A stretch of 64,000 nt of DNA, taken from CADEDH01 sp963732695 (GTDB lineage: Bacteria; Actinomycetota; Acidimicrobiia; Acidimicrobiales; SZUA-35). Within the stretch, counting starts at the first letter, position 1. Each line of letters opens with the position of its first letter. Both the position numbers and the translations under genes were made by a program. The notes below the pieces were generated by a model, which worked only from the letters and a program-made list of their open reading frames with translations, had not been told where the DNA came from and did not search any database. The stretch is from contig CAVTAP010000010.1 in NCBI GenBank assembly GCA_963732695.1, positions 1 to 64,000 on the forward strand. The letters are read 5' to 3'. Below, piece by piece: positions 31,787 to 41,500 of this stretch.

Positions 31787-32629
31787 TCAGCGCTGAGCGG
31801 CTTCGGCCTGGATCGGGAACTGCAGCTCGGTTCGCCACTGCGACAGGTCGTCGGGGCAGTGGAGGTAGACCTCGCGGGAGTAGCCGGTGGTGCGGAAGCC
31901 GTTCGCCTCGATCCACCCGAGGACAGGGGCCACGGTGTCGACATCGACCGTGGCCATGTCGCCGAGGTGGATCGCGGTGGCCGCCAGCTCCACCTCGGGG
32001 AGGTCCACGATCTCGAACCCCGCCACCTCGGTGATCGTCGGATCGACCGGGAACCCGGCGTGCACCCCGATCCCGCCGTCGGCTGCGTCGTCGTAGTAGG
32101 CGGTGGGTGAGCCCACGATGTCGATGCCGGCGCTCACCAGCGCGTCGAGCAATCTCGGGTACAGCGGCTGGATCACGGGGCCGATGTCGGCCGAGTTGAA
32201 GGTGGGGCTCACCCCCGACGCCACGGCCAGGTGCACCGCCGGCAATCGTTTGGTGGCCACGTCGACGCGCCGGTCGCTCTGGTTGCTCATCTCGTTCTCC
32301 AATCGTCGGATATGGGACTCGACCCGCTCCAGGCGGGCACCGGCCTCGGCCAACTCGGCTTCCAGCTCCGTACGCCGTAACAGCAGCATCCCCCGCAGCT
32401 CGGCCGGGTTCACCCCGCCCTTCGCCACCCGCCCGATGTCGCTGAGCGAGAACCCGAGCCCCTTCAACGCCAGCAGCTGCAACCGGTCGGCCAGCTGCGC
32501 CTCGTGGTAGCGGCGGTAGCCGGTGCCGTCGTCGACCTCGGCCGGCACCAGTAGGCCGAGCTCGTGATAGTGCCGCAGCATCCGGGGAGTCACCCCACCG
32601 AGCTGGGCCAGATCGCCGATCGAGTACAT
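31787..32629 (-). CDS. MerR-family regulator with GyrI-like effector domain
   Basis: A 280-residue BmrR-type regulator. MerR HTH at residues 1-70 (YSIGDLAQLGGVTPRMLRHY), a coiled-coil linker (LRRTELEAELAEAGARLERV), and a C-terminal GyrI-like domain for small molecules (EVAGFEIVDLPEVELAATAI, then a LGWIEANGF end). No metal-binding cysteines, so an organic effector is likely. The neighbouring genes do not point to a target. Confidence 0.88.
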   Translation of the reverse strand: MYSIGDLAQLGGVTPRMLRHYHELGLLVPAEVDDGTGYRRYHEAQLADRLQLLALKGLGFSLSDIGRVAKGGVNPAELRGMLLLRRTELEAELAEAGARLERVESHIRRLENEMSNQSDRRVDVATKRLPAVHLAVASGVSPTFNSADIGPVIQPLYPRLLDALVSAGIDIVGSPTAYYDDAADGGIGVHAGFPVDPTITEVAGFEIVDLPEVELAATAIHLGDMATVDVDTVAPVLGWIEANGFRTTGYSREVYLHCPDDLSQWRTELQFPIQAEAAQR

Positions 32630-32691
32630 GCCTCGGACGGTACGGGTTGACACCGTGTGAGTGTCAAGCATCGAGCCGGGCCAGTCGGCGG

Positions 32692-33297
32692 TCAGGAAGT
32701 GCGCGGTGGCCTCGAGGCCGCCAGGACGGTGGCGGCCAGGGCCATGCGGTGATCCTTGGCCCACGGCGCACCGAGAGCGGCCCGGGGGCCGTGGAGCACG
32801 TCGTGGGCCCGGTCGCCCAGAAGGCGGGCCGCCTCGGCCTCGACGTCCCCGGCATCGAACCGGTGGACGGCCCAGCCCCGGGCGGCCGCCGCTTCGGCCA
32901 GCACCTGGCGGTACATCACCGAGTCGGCCTGGGCCTCGTAGGGCGTGCGGCGCTGGGTGGCGATGTCGGTGGGGAAGTCGGCCGGCCAGTCCCGGAGCGA
33001 CAGCGACACGATCGGATCGCCCACCGCTCCGGCCAGGTCGCTCAGCGCCGCGGCGGTGGCCCGCTCCGCCGCCGCCCGCACCTCGGCCACCAGCGCGGCC
33101 AGGGCGTCGTCACCGATCGGCTCCGCTGGTTCGGTCGGCTGGTGCATGGCCCACGGCCCGCCCACGTGGTGGACCGGCGCCTCGGGCAGCCCGGGACCGA
33201 TCAGCTCGATGCGCCGCCGGTCGACCACCCGATGGTCGGGGCCGGCGGTGACAGCGACGGCCCACCCGAAATGATGGGCGACTCCCACCCGCAACAT
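32692..33297 (-). CDS. hypothetical protein
   Basis: A 201-residue protein starting MLRVGVAHHFGWAVAVTAG, with a Leu/Ala-rich helical middle (ALAALVAEVRAAAERATA), the strand IVSLSLRDWPADFP and an end rich in Ala. The opening (VGVAHHFGWAV) and the phrase YRQVLAEAAAARGW suggest an actin-like nucleotidase or DUF429-related fold, but this is weak. Homologues occur in actinobacteria as orphan genes. Confidence 0.55.
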   Translation of the reverse strand: MLRVGVAHHFGWAVAVTAGPDHRVVDRRRIELIGPGLPEAPVHHVGGPWAMHQPTEPAEPIGDDALAALVAEVRAAAERATAAALSDLAGAVGDPIVSLSLRDWPADFPTDIATQRRTPYEAQADSVMYRQVLAEAAAARGWAVHRFDAGDVEAEAARLLGDRAHDVLHGPRAALGAPWAKDHRMALAATVLAASRPPRTS

Positions 33298-33343
33298 GGC
33301 ACCAGTCTGCCCGGCCGGCAGCCCCACGTGGCGGCCCCGAGTA

Positions 33344-33982
33344 TCAGCCCTGAGCCCGTTCGCCCCGTTCGGCCTTGTCCACGATCGTGGCCACCCGTTT
33401 GGCCCGGGTCTCGGCCTTGGCCCCGGTGATCACCCAATACAGCATCTGCTTGCGGGCGCTGGGTGGGAACCGGTCCCAGGCCGCCCGGGCCTCGGGGTTG
33501 GCGTCGAGCGCGGCGGCCAGATCGTCGGGCTCCAGCAGGTCTTCCACCGGATCGAGCAGGGTCCACCACCCGTTGGCCTGGGCCACCGCCACCGCCCGCC
33601 GCCCGGCGTCGGTCATCAGCCCGGCCGCCTCCATCGCCGCCACCCGCTGCCGGTTCAACCGGGTCCAGCTGCTCTTGGCCTTGCGGGGCGTGATCAGCTG
33701 CAGCCCCCGTTCCTCGTCGAGGATGTTCACCGTGGAGTCGATCCAGCCGAAGCACAGCGCCTCCTCCACCACCTCGGGATAGGGGCAGGCCGGCCGCCCG
33801 GTGGCCGACCGCCACGAGCACAGCCACACCCCCCGCTCCGACCCGTGGTTCGCCTCCAGCCACGCCCGCCACTGGGCCCGGGTCTCGGCGTGGAAGATCG
33901 GGAAGCCGAACTTCCACGTGGCCGGATGCTCCGATGCCGACGGTGAGGACGATGACGATGACGACGGCGGTGGGGTGGCCAT
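33344..33982 (-). CDS. YdeI/OmpD-associated family protein
   Basis: A 212-residue protein. After a low-complexity Ser-rich head it shows AWLEANHGSERGVWLCSW, the signature EVVEEALCFGWIDSTVNIL, TPRKAKSSWTRLNRQRV and a C-terminal WDRFPPSARKQMLYWVI. The family is linked to peptide-stress responses in a few bacteria, with unclear activity. ATG 33982. Confidence 0.85.
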   Translation of the reverse strand: MATPPPSSSSSSSPSASEHPATWKFGFPIFHAETRAQWRAWLEANHGSERGVWLCSWRSATGRPACPYPEVVEEALCFGWIDSTVNILDEERGLQLITPRKAKSSWTRLNRQRVAAMEAAGLMTDAGRRAVAVAQANGWWTLLDPVEDLLEPDDLAAALDANPEARAAWDRFPPSARKQMLYWVITGAKAETRAKRVATIVDKAERGERAQG

Positions 33983-34017
33983 CGACCCGAGCGTAGAACC
34001 TGGCCGGGGCCGGGCGA

Positions 34018-34275
34018 CTACCCCCGGCCCAACCCGGCGTCCCGGGCCCGGATGGCGGCCTCGGTCCGGTCGGCGGCGTGGAGCTTGCTCAGGATGCTCG
34101 ACACGTGGTTGGCCACCGTCCGCGGGCTCAGATAGAGCGTCTCGGCGATGGCGGCGTTGGACCGCCCCCGGGCCAGGTGGTCGAGGATCTCCCGTTCCCG
34201 CTCGGTCAGCTGGGGGAGCGCTGCGGCACCGCCGGCCGACGGTCGCTGCCGCCCACCCCACCCTCGACCAGCCGG
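34018..34275 (-). pseudogene. LuxR/NarL-type HTH, remnant of a response regulator
   Basis: An 85-codon open stretch without a start codon encodes a complete LuxR HTH (LTEREREILDHLARGRSNAA, then YLSPRTVANHVSSILSKL). A stop at 34276 lies directly upstream, and the receiver domain is missing. It is the 3' remnant of a two-component regulator, cut at about 34.27 kb where the HD-domain remnant begins. Confidence 0.8.
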
Positions 34276-34291
34276 TCAGGCCGCGACATCA

Positions 34292-34664
34292 TGGGGCGAC
34301 GCCGAGGCCTTCACCATCGAGGCCGGGAGGAGCAGCGCGGCCACCTCGAAGGATCGCTCGGCGGATACCAGATCACCCGGCTGGAGCATTCGCTCCAGGC
34401 CGCCACCCGGGCCCGTCTCGACGAGGCCGACGCCGACTGGATCGTGGCCGCCCTCGTCCACGACATCGGCGACGAGCTCGCCCCCTACAACCACAGCGAC
34501 TACGCCGCCGCCATCCTCCAGCCCTACGTGCCGGCCGAGGTGCACTGGGTGGTGCAGCACCACGGCCTCTTCCAGGCCTACTACCACGCCCACTTCAACG
34601 GCGGCGACCGCCATGCCCGCGACATGGTGGCGCCCGGCGGCCGGCAGCTCCCACCGCCAGCCTG
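34292..34664 (+). pseudogene. HD-domain protein, frameshifted and truncated
   Basis: The core reads GHLEGSLGGYQITRLEHSL, then AALVHDIGDELAPYNHSDY with the HD pair, and WVVQHHGLFQAYYHAHF. The first codons (SWGDAEAFTIEA) lie one frame away, so a base was gained or lost near 34322. The C-terminal third expected in this MIOX/PhnZ-related HD family is missing after residue 115. It abuts the LuxR remnant, marking a decayed junction. Confidence 0.7.
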
Positions 34665-34724
34665 ACTGCGATGGTCTGACCGGGCGGTTCGCGGCCCGGT
34701 GGCCGGGGGGCGTACCATGCGGCC

Positions 34725-35780
34725 ATGAAACTCGGGACGAGCGTGAACTATGCCGGCGACTTCGCCAAGTCGGTCGAGCGGGTGGTGGAGCTGGAGAAGG
34801 CCGGGCTCGACGTGGCCTGGGTGGCGGAGGCCTACAGCGTCGACGCCGTCAGCCAGATCGGCTACCTGGCGGCCAAGACCGAGCGGATCGAGCTGGGCAC
34901 CGGCATCCTCAACGTCTACTCACGCACCGCGGCGGCCATGGGCCAGACGGCGGCCGGGCTCGACATGGTGTCGAACGGGCGGTTCATCCTCGGCCTCGGG
35001 GCCAGCGGCCCCCAGGTGGTGGAAGGCTTCCACGGCATCCCCTACGAGAAGCCGATGGCCCGCATCCAGGAGTACATCGACGTCGTCCGCATGACCCTAC
35101 GGCGCGAACCCCTCGTGTACGATGGCCAGACCGTCAAGCTCCCCTTGCCCGAGGGCCAGGGCACCGGGCTGGGCAAGCCCCTGAAGCTGATCAACCATCC
35201 CGTGCGCAACGAGGTGCCGATCTGGTGGGCGTCGCTGATGCCGCTGTCGGTGAAGGCCACCGCCCGCTCGGCCGACGGCTGGCTGCCCGTGTTCTTCGTG
35301 CCCGACGAGTTCCAGAAGGTGTGGGGCGACGACCTCAAGGCCGGCACCGCCCAGCGCGACCCGTCGCTGGGGCGACTGGAGATCGGGGCCGGGGCCACCG
35401 TGGCCATCGGCGAGGAGTACGCCGGCGGTGGGGCCGACCCGGTGCTCGACCTGGCCCGGCCCCAGACCGCGCTGTACTGGGGCGGCATGGGCGCCCGGGA
35501 CAAGAACTTCTACAACACGATCGCCCGCCAGTACGGCTTCGAGGCCGAGGCCATCGAGATCCAGGACCTCTACCTCGACGGCCACAAGAACGAAGCGGCG
35601 GCCGCCGTGCCCCGGGACTTCCTGGAGCGCTCCAGCCTGGTGGGGCCGGCGTCGTACGTGAAGGAACGGCTCGGCGCCTGGAAGGAGGCAGGGGTCACCG
35701 TGCTCAACGTGAGCATCGCCCCCGGCCAGGATCCGGTGGCCACCATGGGCACCCTGCGCCAGCTCATGGAAGACGCCTGA
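34725..35780 (+). CDS. LLM-class F420-dependent oxidoreductase
   Basis: A 351-residue luciferase-like (beta/alpha)8 enzyme: MKLGTSVNYAGDFAKSVERV, AKTERIELGTGILNVYSRTA, GRFILGLGASGPQVVEGFHG, EVPIWWASLMPLSVKATARS. This is the pattern of F420-using members such as those that oxidise alcohols or reduce C=C bonds in actinobacteria. The ATG is clear. No operon partner; the substrate cannot be told. Confidence 0.9.
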   Translation: MKLGTSVNYAGDFAKSVERVVELEKAGLDVAWVAEAYSVDAVSQIGYLAAKTERIELGTGILNVYSRTAAAMGQTAAGLDMVSNGRFILGLGASGPQVVEGFHGIPYEKPMARIQEYIDVVRMTLRREPLVYDGQTVKLPLPEGQGTGLGKPLKLINHPVRNEVPIWWASLMPLSVKATARSADGWLPVFFVPDEFQKVWGDDLKAGTAQRDPSLGRLEIGAGATVAIGEEYAGGGADPVLDLARPQTALYWGGMGARDKNFYNTIARQYGFEAEAIEIQDLYLDGHKNEAAAAVPRDFLERSSLVGPASYVKERLGAWKEAGVTVLNVSIAPGQDPVATMGTLRQLMEDA

Positions 35781-35809
35781 GGGGCCGGCCGGCGAGCGGC
35801 AACGGGTAG

Positions 35810-37651
35810 TCAGGGGGTGGTGGCGATCACCACGTCGATGCGGCGGTTCCGGGTGCGGCCGTCGAGCGTGTCGTTGTCGGCCACGGGGGCGAAGGGGCCG
35901 TCGCCCCGGATCGTCACCGCCTCGGGCGGCACCCCGGCCGCCACCAGCGCGTTGCGGGCGGCGATGGCCCGTCGCAGCGACAGCGTGAGGTTGTAGACGA
36001 CGTCACCCACGCCGTCGGTGTTGCCCACCAGCGTCACCCGCCACTGGGGGCGGAGCTGGAGAAGCCGGGCCAGCTGGTCCACCGAGCGGGCGGCGTCACC
36101 GGCGAGCCGGTTGGAATCGAACGGGAAGAGCAGCGGTTCCTCCACGATCACCCGGCCCGACGGTGCCGGGGCCCCGGCCCGGACGGTCAGCTCGTCGACC
36201 ACCTCGAATCCCTGGCTGGTCAGGTCGGCCATGCCGGCGATCAGGGCCGATCGGGCGGCCCCGTCGGGCACGTCGCCCCGCAGCACCACCCGGGTCCCGC
36301 TGAGCACGGTGACCGCCGCCGCCTCGCTGCCGTCGGCGGCTGGAGTGGTGCCGCTGCCTCCGGTGGACGCGCCCGGGGCCGTGTTGCCGGGCCCCTCCTC
36401 GGCCAGGCGGCTGCGGAGCCCGAAGCCGTACTCGGTGTCGTGCAGCTCCACGTAGTGGCGCTCCGGATGGCGGACGATGTTGGCCACGTCGGCCGGAAAG
36501 CTGTCGACGCACCCCGACGGGGTGGCGCCGGTGAGGTAACCGAAGTCCACCGTGATCCCGCCCGATGCGCCGGTGGGGGCGGCGTGGATGTGGCCGGGGA
36601 AGGGGTCGGTGAGCCCGGTCACTTCGAACTGGTAGCAGATCGTGCCGGCGGTGGGATCGAGGTCGAGGCGAACCGTGCCGGCGGCGTCGGTGGAACCCTG
36701 GGGGTCGGCCAGGGCCAACCGGTAGGTGGTCGGCCCCACCGGTGCCTCGGGACCGTCGACGGCAGTGGCGGCTACCGCCGTCGCCGTGGTGACGGGGGAG
36801 GCCGGCGCCGGCTCGGTGATACCGGTAGCCAGGTCGTCGGTGCCGCTGGGGGCCGGGCCGGCCGTGATCGAGGTGGTGGCGCCGGCGTCGCTCTCGATGG
36901 TGCCGTCGCCGCCGCCGAACCGGGTGCTGACGGCCAGTGCCACCAGCGCTGCCGCCACCACCGTGACCGCACCGGCCACGAGCAGGCGCCGGCTGGGGCG
37001 TTCGTCGTCCTCCGGTGGCCCGGTCGCCTCCGCCGCGTCCGCTGGCCCGGCCTCCGGCCTCCGCCGCAGTCCGGTCGGTCCGGCCTCCGGTTCCAGCGGC
37101 ACGGTCTCCGGCTCCAGCGGCACGGCCTCCGGTTCCAGCGGCGCGGCCTCCGGTGGCACCGCCGACGGCGGCCCGTCGGGGGCGAGGGCGGCGAGCCACT
37201 CGCCCCAGCCGCTGGCGGCCAACGCGTCGGCCTCGGCCCGCAGATCGGGGTGGCCGCCCCGGGCCACCTGGTCGGCCAGCAATGAAGCCGCCGCCTCGGT
37301 GGACAACCCCAGCACCCGTTCGGCCTCGCCCGGAGGCAGGGAGGCGTCGCGGGCGATCACGCCCGCCACCAGGCCCGTCCGCTCCCCGAAGAGCATCCGG
37401 GTCAGCGAGCCGCCCCGCTCAGGGTCACCCGGGCTGCCGGTGCCCGAGGCGCCGGGGCGGACCAGGCGTTGCCACGTCCAGCGGCCGCCCCCGTCGGTCA
37501 GGCGGGCCAACTCGGTGACGACGGCGGCCGACGCCAACACCGCGCCTGTCCGCACCGCCTGGCGATCCGCCGGGGCGTTCTCGCCGGTGAGGGCACCGAC
37601 CGGCCCATCGCCCGTCGTCGCCGCCACGAGATCGTCAAAGAAGCCGGACAT
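35810..37651 (-). CDS. DUF937-like, CHRD and OmpA-domain membrane protein
   Basis: A 613-residue protein with an odd domain order. Residues 1-130 resemble DUF937 (MSGFFDDLVAATTGDGPVGA, EAERVLGLSTEAAASLLADQ). A Pro/Glu repeat (EPEAVPLEPE) precedes one membrane helix near 225 (VAGAVTVVAAALVALAV). Then comes a CHRD domain (AGTICYQFEVTGLTDPFPGH, HIHAAPTGASGG) and an OmpA-type peptidoglycan-binding C-terminus (PLLFPFDSNRLAGDAA, VTLVGNTDGVGD, LSLRRAIAARNALV, RRIDV). Likely anchored in the membrane with the C-terminus at the cell wall. Confidence 0.82.
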   Translation of the reverse strand: MSGFFDDLVAATTGDGPVGALTGENAPADRQAVRTGAVLASAAVVTELARLTDGGGRWTWQRLVRPGASGTGSPGDPERGGSLTRMLFGERTGLVAGVIARDASLPPGEAERVLGLSTEAAASLLADQVARGGHPDLRAEADALAASGWGEWLAALAPDGPPSAVPPEAAPLEPEAVPLEPETVPLEPEAGPTGLRRRPEAGPADAAEATGPPEDDERPSRRLLVAGAVTVVAAALVALAVSTRFGGGDGTIESDAGATTSITAGPAPSGTDDLATGITEPAPASPVTTATAVAATAVDGPEAPVGPTTYRLALADPQGSTDAAGTVRLDLDPTAGTICYQFEVTGLTDPFPGHIHAAPTGASGGITVDFGYLTGATPSGCVDSFPADVANIVRHPERHYVELHDTEYGFGLRSRLAEEGPGNTAPGASTGGSGTTPAADGSEAAAVTVLSGTRVVLRGDVPDGAARSALIAGMADLTSQGFEVVDELTVRAGAPAPSGRVIVEEPLLFPFDSNRLAGDAARSVDQLARLLQLRPQWRVTLVGNTDGVGDVVYNLTLSLRRAIAARNALVAAGVPPEAVTIRGDGPFAPVADNDTLDGRTRNRRIDVVIATTP

Positions 37652-37869
37652 GGTCGCCTCGTACACCCATTCGGCCGCCCGCCAATCTGCCGGCCTTCCT
37701 TCGCCCTCCTCGGGAGTATACGGGGTCGCGTCGGAGCGGGCTCCAGGGCCGGAACGGACCATGGCTGAGCTGGCCCGATCGAGCGGGGCCGGGGGTCCGG
37801 GCGTCGCCGTGGCCGACCGGGCCTGATTGCCTGACGCCGGGGGCCGTTCCCGGGGTACCCTCGCCCGCT

Positions 37870-38520
37870 GTGCCCACCCCCACCACGCTGCTCTCGTTCG
37901 GCGCCGCCGCCCTGTTCCTCCTGCTCATCCCCGGGCCGGCGGTGATGTACATCGTGACCCGGTCGGCCGCCCAGGGGCGCCGGGCCGGCCTGGCGTCGGT
38001 GGCCGGCGTGCATCTCGGCACCTCGGTGCACGTGGCTGCCGCCATGGTGGGCCTGTCGGCCATCCTGGTGGCGTCGGCCACCGCCTTCACGGTGGTGAAG
38101 CTGGCAGGAGCCGCCTACCTGATCTGGCTCGGGGTGAAGTCGATCCGGGCCGGGATCGCGGGCACCGGGGAGGTGGCGTCGGCCGCCTTCGAGCCCCGTC
38201 CCCTGCGCCGTGTCTTCCTCGACGGCGCCGTGCTCAACGTCCTCAACCCCAAGACCGCCATCTTCTTCCTGGCCTTCGTCCCCCAGTTCGTGGACCCCCA
38301 CACCACCCACCCCGCCCTCAGCGTCGGTGTGCTGGGGGCCGAGTTCATCGGGATCGGCCTGTGCTCCGACGGCACCTACGCCATGGCCGGCGGCTGGGTG
38401 GGCCAACGGCTCCGCTCCTCACCCCGCCTGCAGAAGCGCAAGGACATCGTGGCCGGCTCCACCTTCATCGGCCTGGGCGCCGTGACGGCATTCAGCGGCG
38501 GTGGCCACAGCGCCAGCTGA
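37870..38520 (+). CDS. LysE-family amino-acid exporter
   Basis: A 216-residue, six-helix protein: LLSFGAAALFLLLIPGPAVM with the family GP motif, SAAQGRRAGLASVAGVHLGT, LAGAAYLIWLGVKSIRAG and VLNVLNPKTAIFFLAFVPQF. All conserved LysE/RhtB signatures are in place. It exports amino acids or related compounds across the plasma membrane. GTG start. Stands alone, convergent to the BNR-repeat gene. Confidence 0.92.
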   Translation: MPTPTTLLSFGAAALFLLLIPGPAVMYIVTRSAAQGRRAGLASVAGVHLGTSVHVAAAMVGLSAILVASATAFTVVKLAGAAYLIWLGVKSIRAGIAGTGEVASAAFEPRPLRRVFLDGAVLNVLNPKTAIFFLAFVPQFVDPHTTHPALSVGVLGAEFIGIGLCSDGTYAMAGGWVGQRLRSSPRLQKRKDIVAGSTFIGLGAVTAFSGGGHSAS

Positions 38521-38553
38521 GCGCCCACTCCGGGCCGCCCCGAGGGCCGCCGC

Positions 38554-41500
38554 TCACCCCACCTCGGTGGGGGCGAACACGAACGTGCTGCCCCCGGCCA
38601 CCTCTCCGGCCGCCGTGAGCTGGACCACCGACAGGCGCCCCTGTTCCGTCACCCCGGCGGTACCGCCAACGGCCACCACGGCGATCTCGTCGGGTTCCGC
38701 CCCCCCGCCGGCAGGGAGGTCGAGGGGCACGTCCACCCCCCACGCCGCCGAGCCCCGGGCCGACACCGTGAACGAGCGGGTGACATCGAACCGCTCCTGG
38801 AAGGCGATCCACGACGACTCCGGCCGCAACTGGTCGCCCAGCCACCCGGCGCGCAGCCGGCCCAGCTCGGCCGCCGTGATCCGCTTCGCCGTCAGCCCGG
38901 CGGGAAGCCGGGTTCCCAACCGGGTGCTGGCGGCGGTCGACAGCAGGTAGCGCACCGTCACGCCCTTCCCGGAGAACCGGGGCAACCGGACCGACCACGG
39001 CCCGCTATCGCTCCCCGGCGGCGAGGCCGGAGCGTGGAGCCGCAGAGGCACGGGCCGCATCTCGTCGGGCTGGAGGGTCACCAGGTGCAGGTTGCGCAGG
39101 CCGATGCGCTTGTCGGTCGTCACCAGCGAGGCCACGCTGAACGTGGCCCGGGTGGCGGCCGGCAGCGGGTCGTCGGCCGACTCCACAACCACCAGGACAC
39201 AGGAATGGGGATCGGACCCCACCGCCGGTGTGTAGGGCCAGCTCACCACGTCGGGCCGCAGCGGGTCCACGGCGGGGATCACCCGGGCCGGCCCCAGCGG
39301 CACCCAGTTGGCGTCGCCGGCGCTGTTGGGCCAGGCCGACCAGAAGTCGGCCGGGAGGTCGGGCAGCCCGGCCGAGGCCGGCGCCACCAGAGCCTGCACC
39401 GTCACCGTCCCCGCCGCCATCGGCCCCCGGTTGTGGACCTGCACGTACACCTGGTTCTGGTTGCCCACCTCGGGGTTCTCGTGCACCAGCGCCGTCTCGA
39501 ACGTGTAGTAGCTGGTGGTGGCGGGGGTGAGCTGGAACGACGGGGGAGCGTCGACCTTCACGTCGGCGCACTCCCACCACCAGCAGGGCGAGCCGAGCGT
39601 CACCTGCCGGGTCGGGTCGTCCCACGCCGCCGGCACCGGAACGGGCGCGCCGCCCCGGCCGTTGTCCATCACGTGGTTGCGCACGAACAGGTCGACCTCG
39701 GCCGTCGAGGCGCCGGGCCCGGTGTCGATCTCCCACAGACCCCGCCCGTGGGTGGCCGCCCGGAGCAGGGTGCTGCCGGCCCGCTGACGGAGGTCGTACA
39801 CGGCGGTGTTGGGCAGGCCCTGCGACCAGGCCTCCCACTGCTGGCCCCCGTCGGCCGACCGCCACACGCCGATGTCGGTGCCGACGTACCACTCGGTGGC
39901 CGAGGCCAGGCACAGGGCGTACATGGGCACGTCGGGCAGGCCGGTGCTGGCCGGCGTCCAGGCGGCGGCGCCGGCGGCCGCCACCTCGCCCTGCCACACG
40001 TGGTCGGCCAGCCCGAACCCGCTGAACGCCACCACCACCGTGGCGTCGTCGCCGGGCACGCCGGCCACGTCCCAGATCCATTGGCCGGTGGGCAGGGGCG
40101 GACCGTGCAGGGCCCGCACCGTCCAGGCGGAGCCCGTCCGGAGGAGCCGGTACACCTGGCCCGAGGTGGTGGCGCACCACAGCACGGTGTCGGACGTGAA
40201 CGACAGCGCCGAGATCCGCCCCACCAGCCCGGGCAGCGCCACCCCGGCTCCGGGCCAACCGCCGCTGCCCAGCGCAGCGTCTATGTTGACCACGGTGGTG
40301 CCCCACGCGATGCGGTCCGAGGTGGGGCTGACGGCCGACGGAGGATAGAAGACGCCGTTGCCGTCGAGCCCGGCCGACACGTCGGTGTAGGTGCCGAAGG
40401 CGCCACCGGTCGTGCTCCGCTCCACCGCGTTGCCGTAGTAGGAGTGGGTGACGTGGGCCCCGTTCACCTTGCTGACGGTGCATGAGCCGCCGTCGCCGTC
40501 GGCGCTGTGATGGTGGACGGGGCTGTTGCGGTACTGCTGGGTGCCGTTGTCCTGCGTGCCGCCCTGGACGAAGCCGTCGGTGGTGGGGTGGGTGTCGATG
40601 ACCTCGTACTGGAGCAGGCACAGGCCCTCGTTTGGGCTGTCGCTCCAGGTGGCGCCGGCGTCGGGGCTCACGAAGAACCCGCCGTCGTTGCCGGCGTACA
40701 GCACCTGGTTCTGGGAGGGGTGGAAGGCCAGCGCGTGGTTGTCGGGATGGATGGCGCCGCCCACGTTGGTGACGCCCCACACCCCCCGGCTGTTGCGGAC
40801 GCAGCGGTACACCTCCACCCCCGACACGTAGACGACGTCGGGGGTGGCCGGGTCGACGTTCACGTCGTTGGTGAAGGCGCCGTAGACCTGGATCCTCGTG
40901 CTCTTCGTACACAGCTCCCAGGTGCCGGCATCGGGCGCGGTGCTGCGGTACAGGCCGCTCAGGCCGTCGTTGGCGTCGGCGACCAGGGCGTAGAGGAACG
41001 ACGGATTGCTGGGCGACTGGCTCAGGCTGATCCGGCTGGTGGCCGGGCCGGCCGGTAGGCCGGTGCCGAGCCGGGTGAAGGTTGGTCTGGTGCTGCGGGC
41101 ATCGGTGGTGCGGTAGATCCCGCTGCCCCAGAAGGCGGCGAACACGGTGTTGCCCGACGGGTCGGACCGGTCGATCACCACATCGCAGCAGGCGATCACG
41201 TCGGCCGACAGCGAGGGTAGGCCGCCCCCGGTGAGGAGGGCCCAGTTGGCCCCGTCGATGGTGCGGACCAGGCCCCGGCTGGTGGCCCCGAAGGCCCGGT
41301 TGGCGTCGGCCCGGTCCACCGCCAGGCGGTAGAAGCTCGCTCCGGCCAGGAGGGGGGCGGCGTGGCTGGACCAGGTGGCGCCGCCGTCGGACGAGCGCAA
41401 CACCCCGACGCCGAGGTACACGCCGGGCGCCGAGCTCTGGGGATAGACGGTGCTGTACAGCTGCACGTTGCCTTCGCCGGTTCCGGCGTAGAGCACCTCG

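Noticed and set aside
33801..34679. 292-residue plus-strand frame covering the LuxR and HD remnants
   Set aside because: It is Arg/Pro/Ser-rich and spans two unrelated fragments; the real signals lie in other frames.
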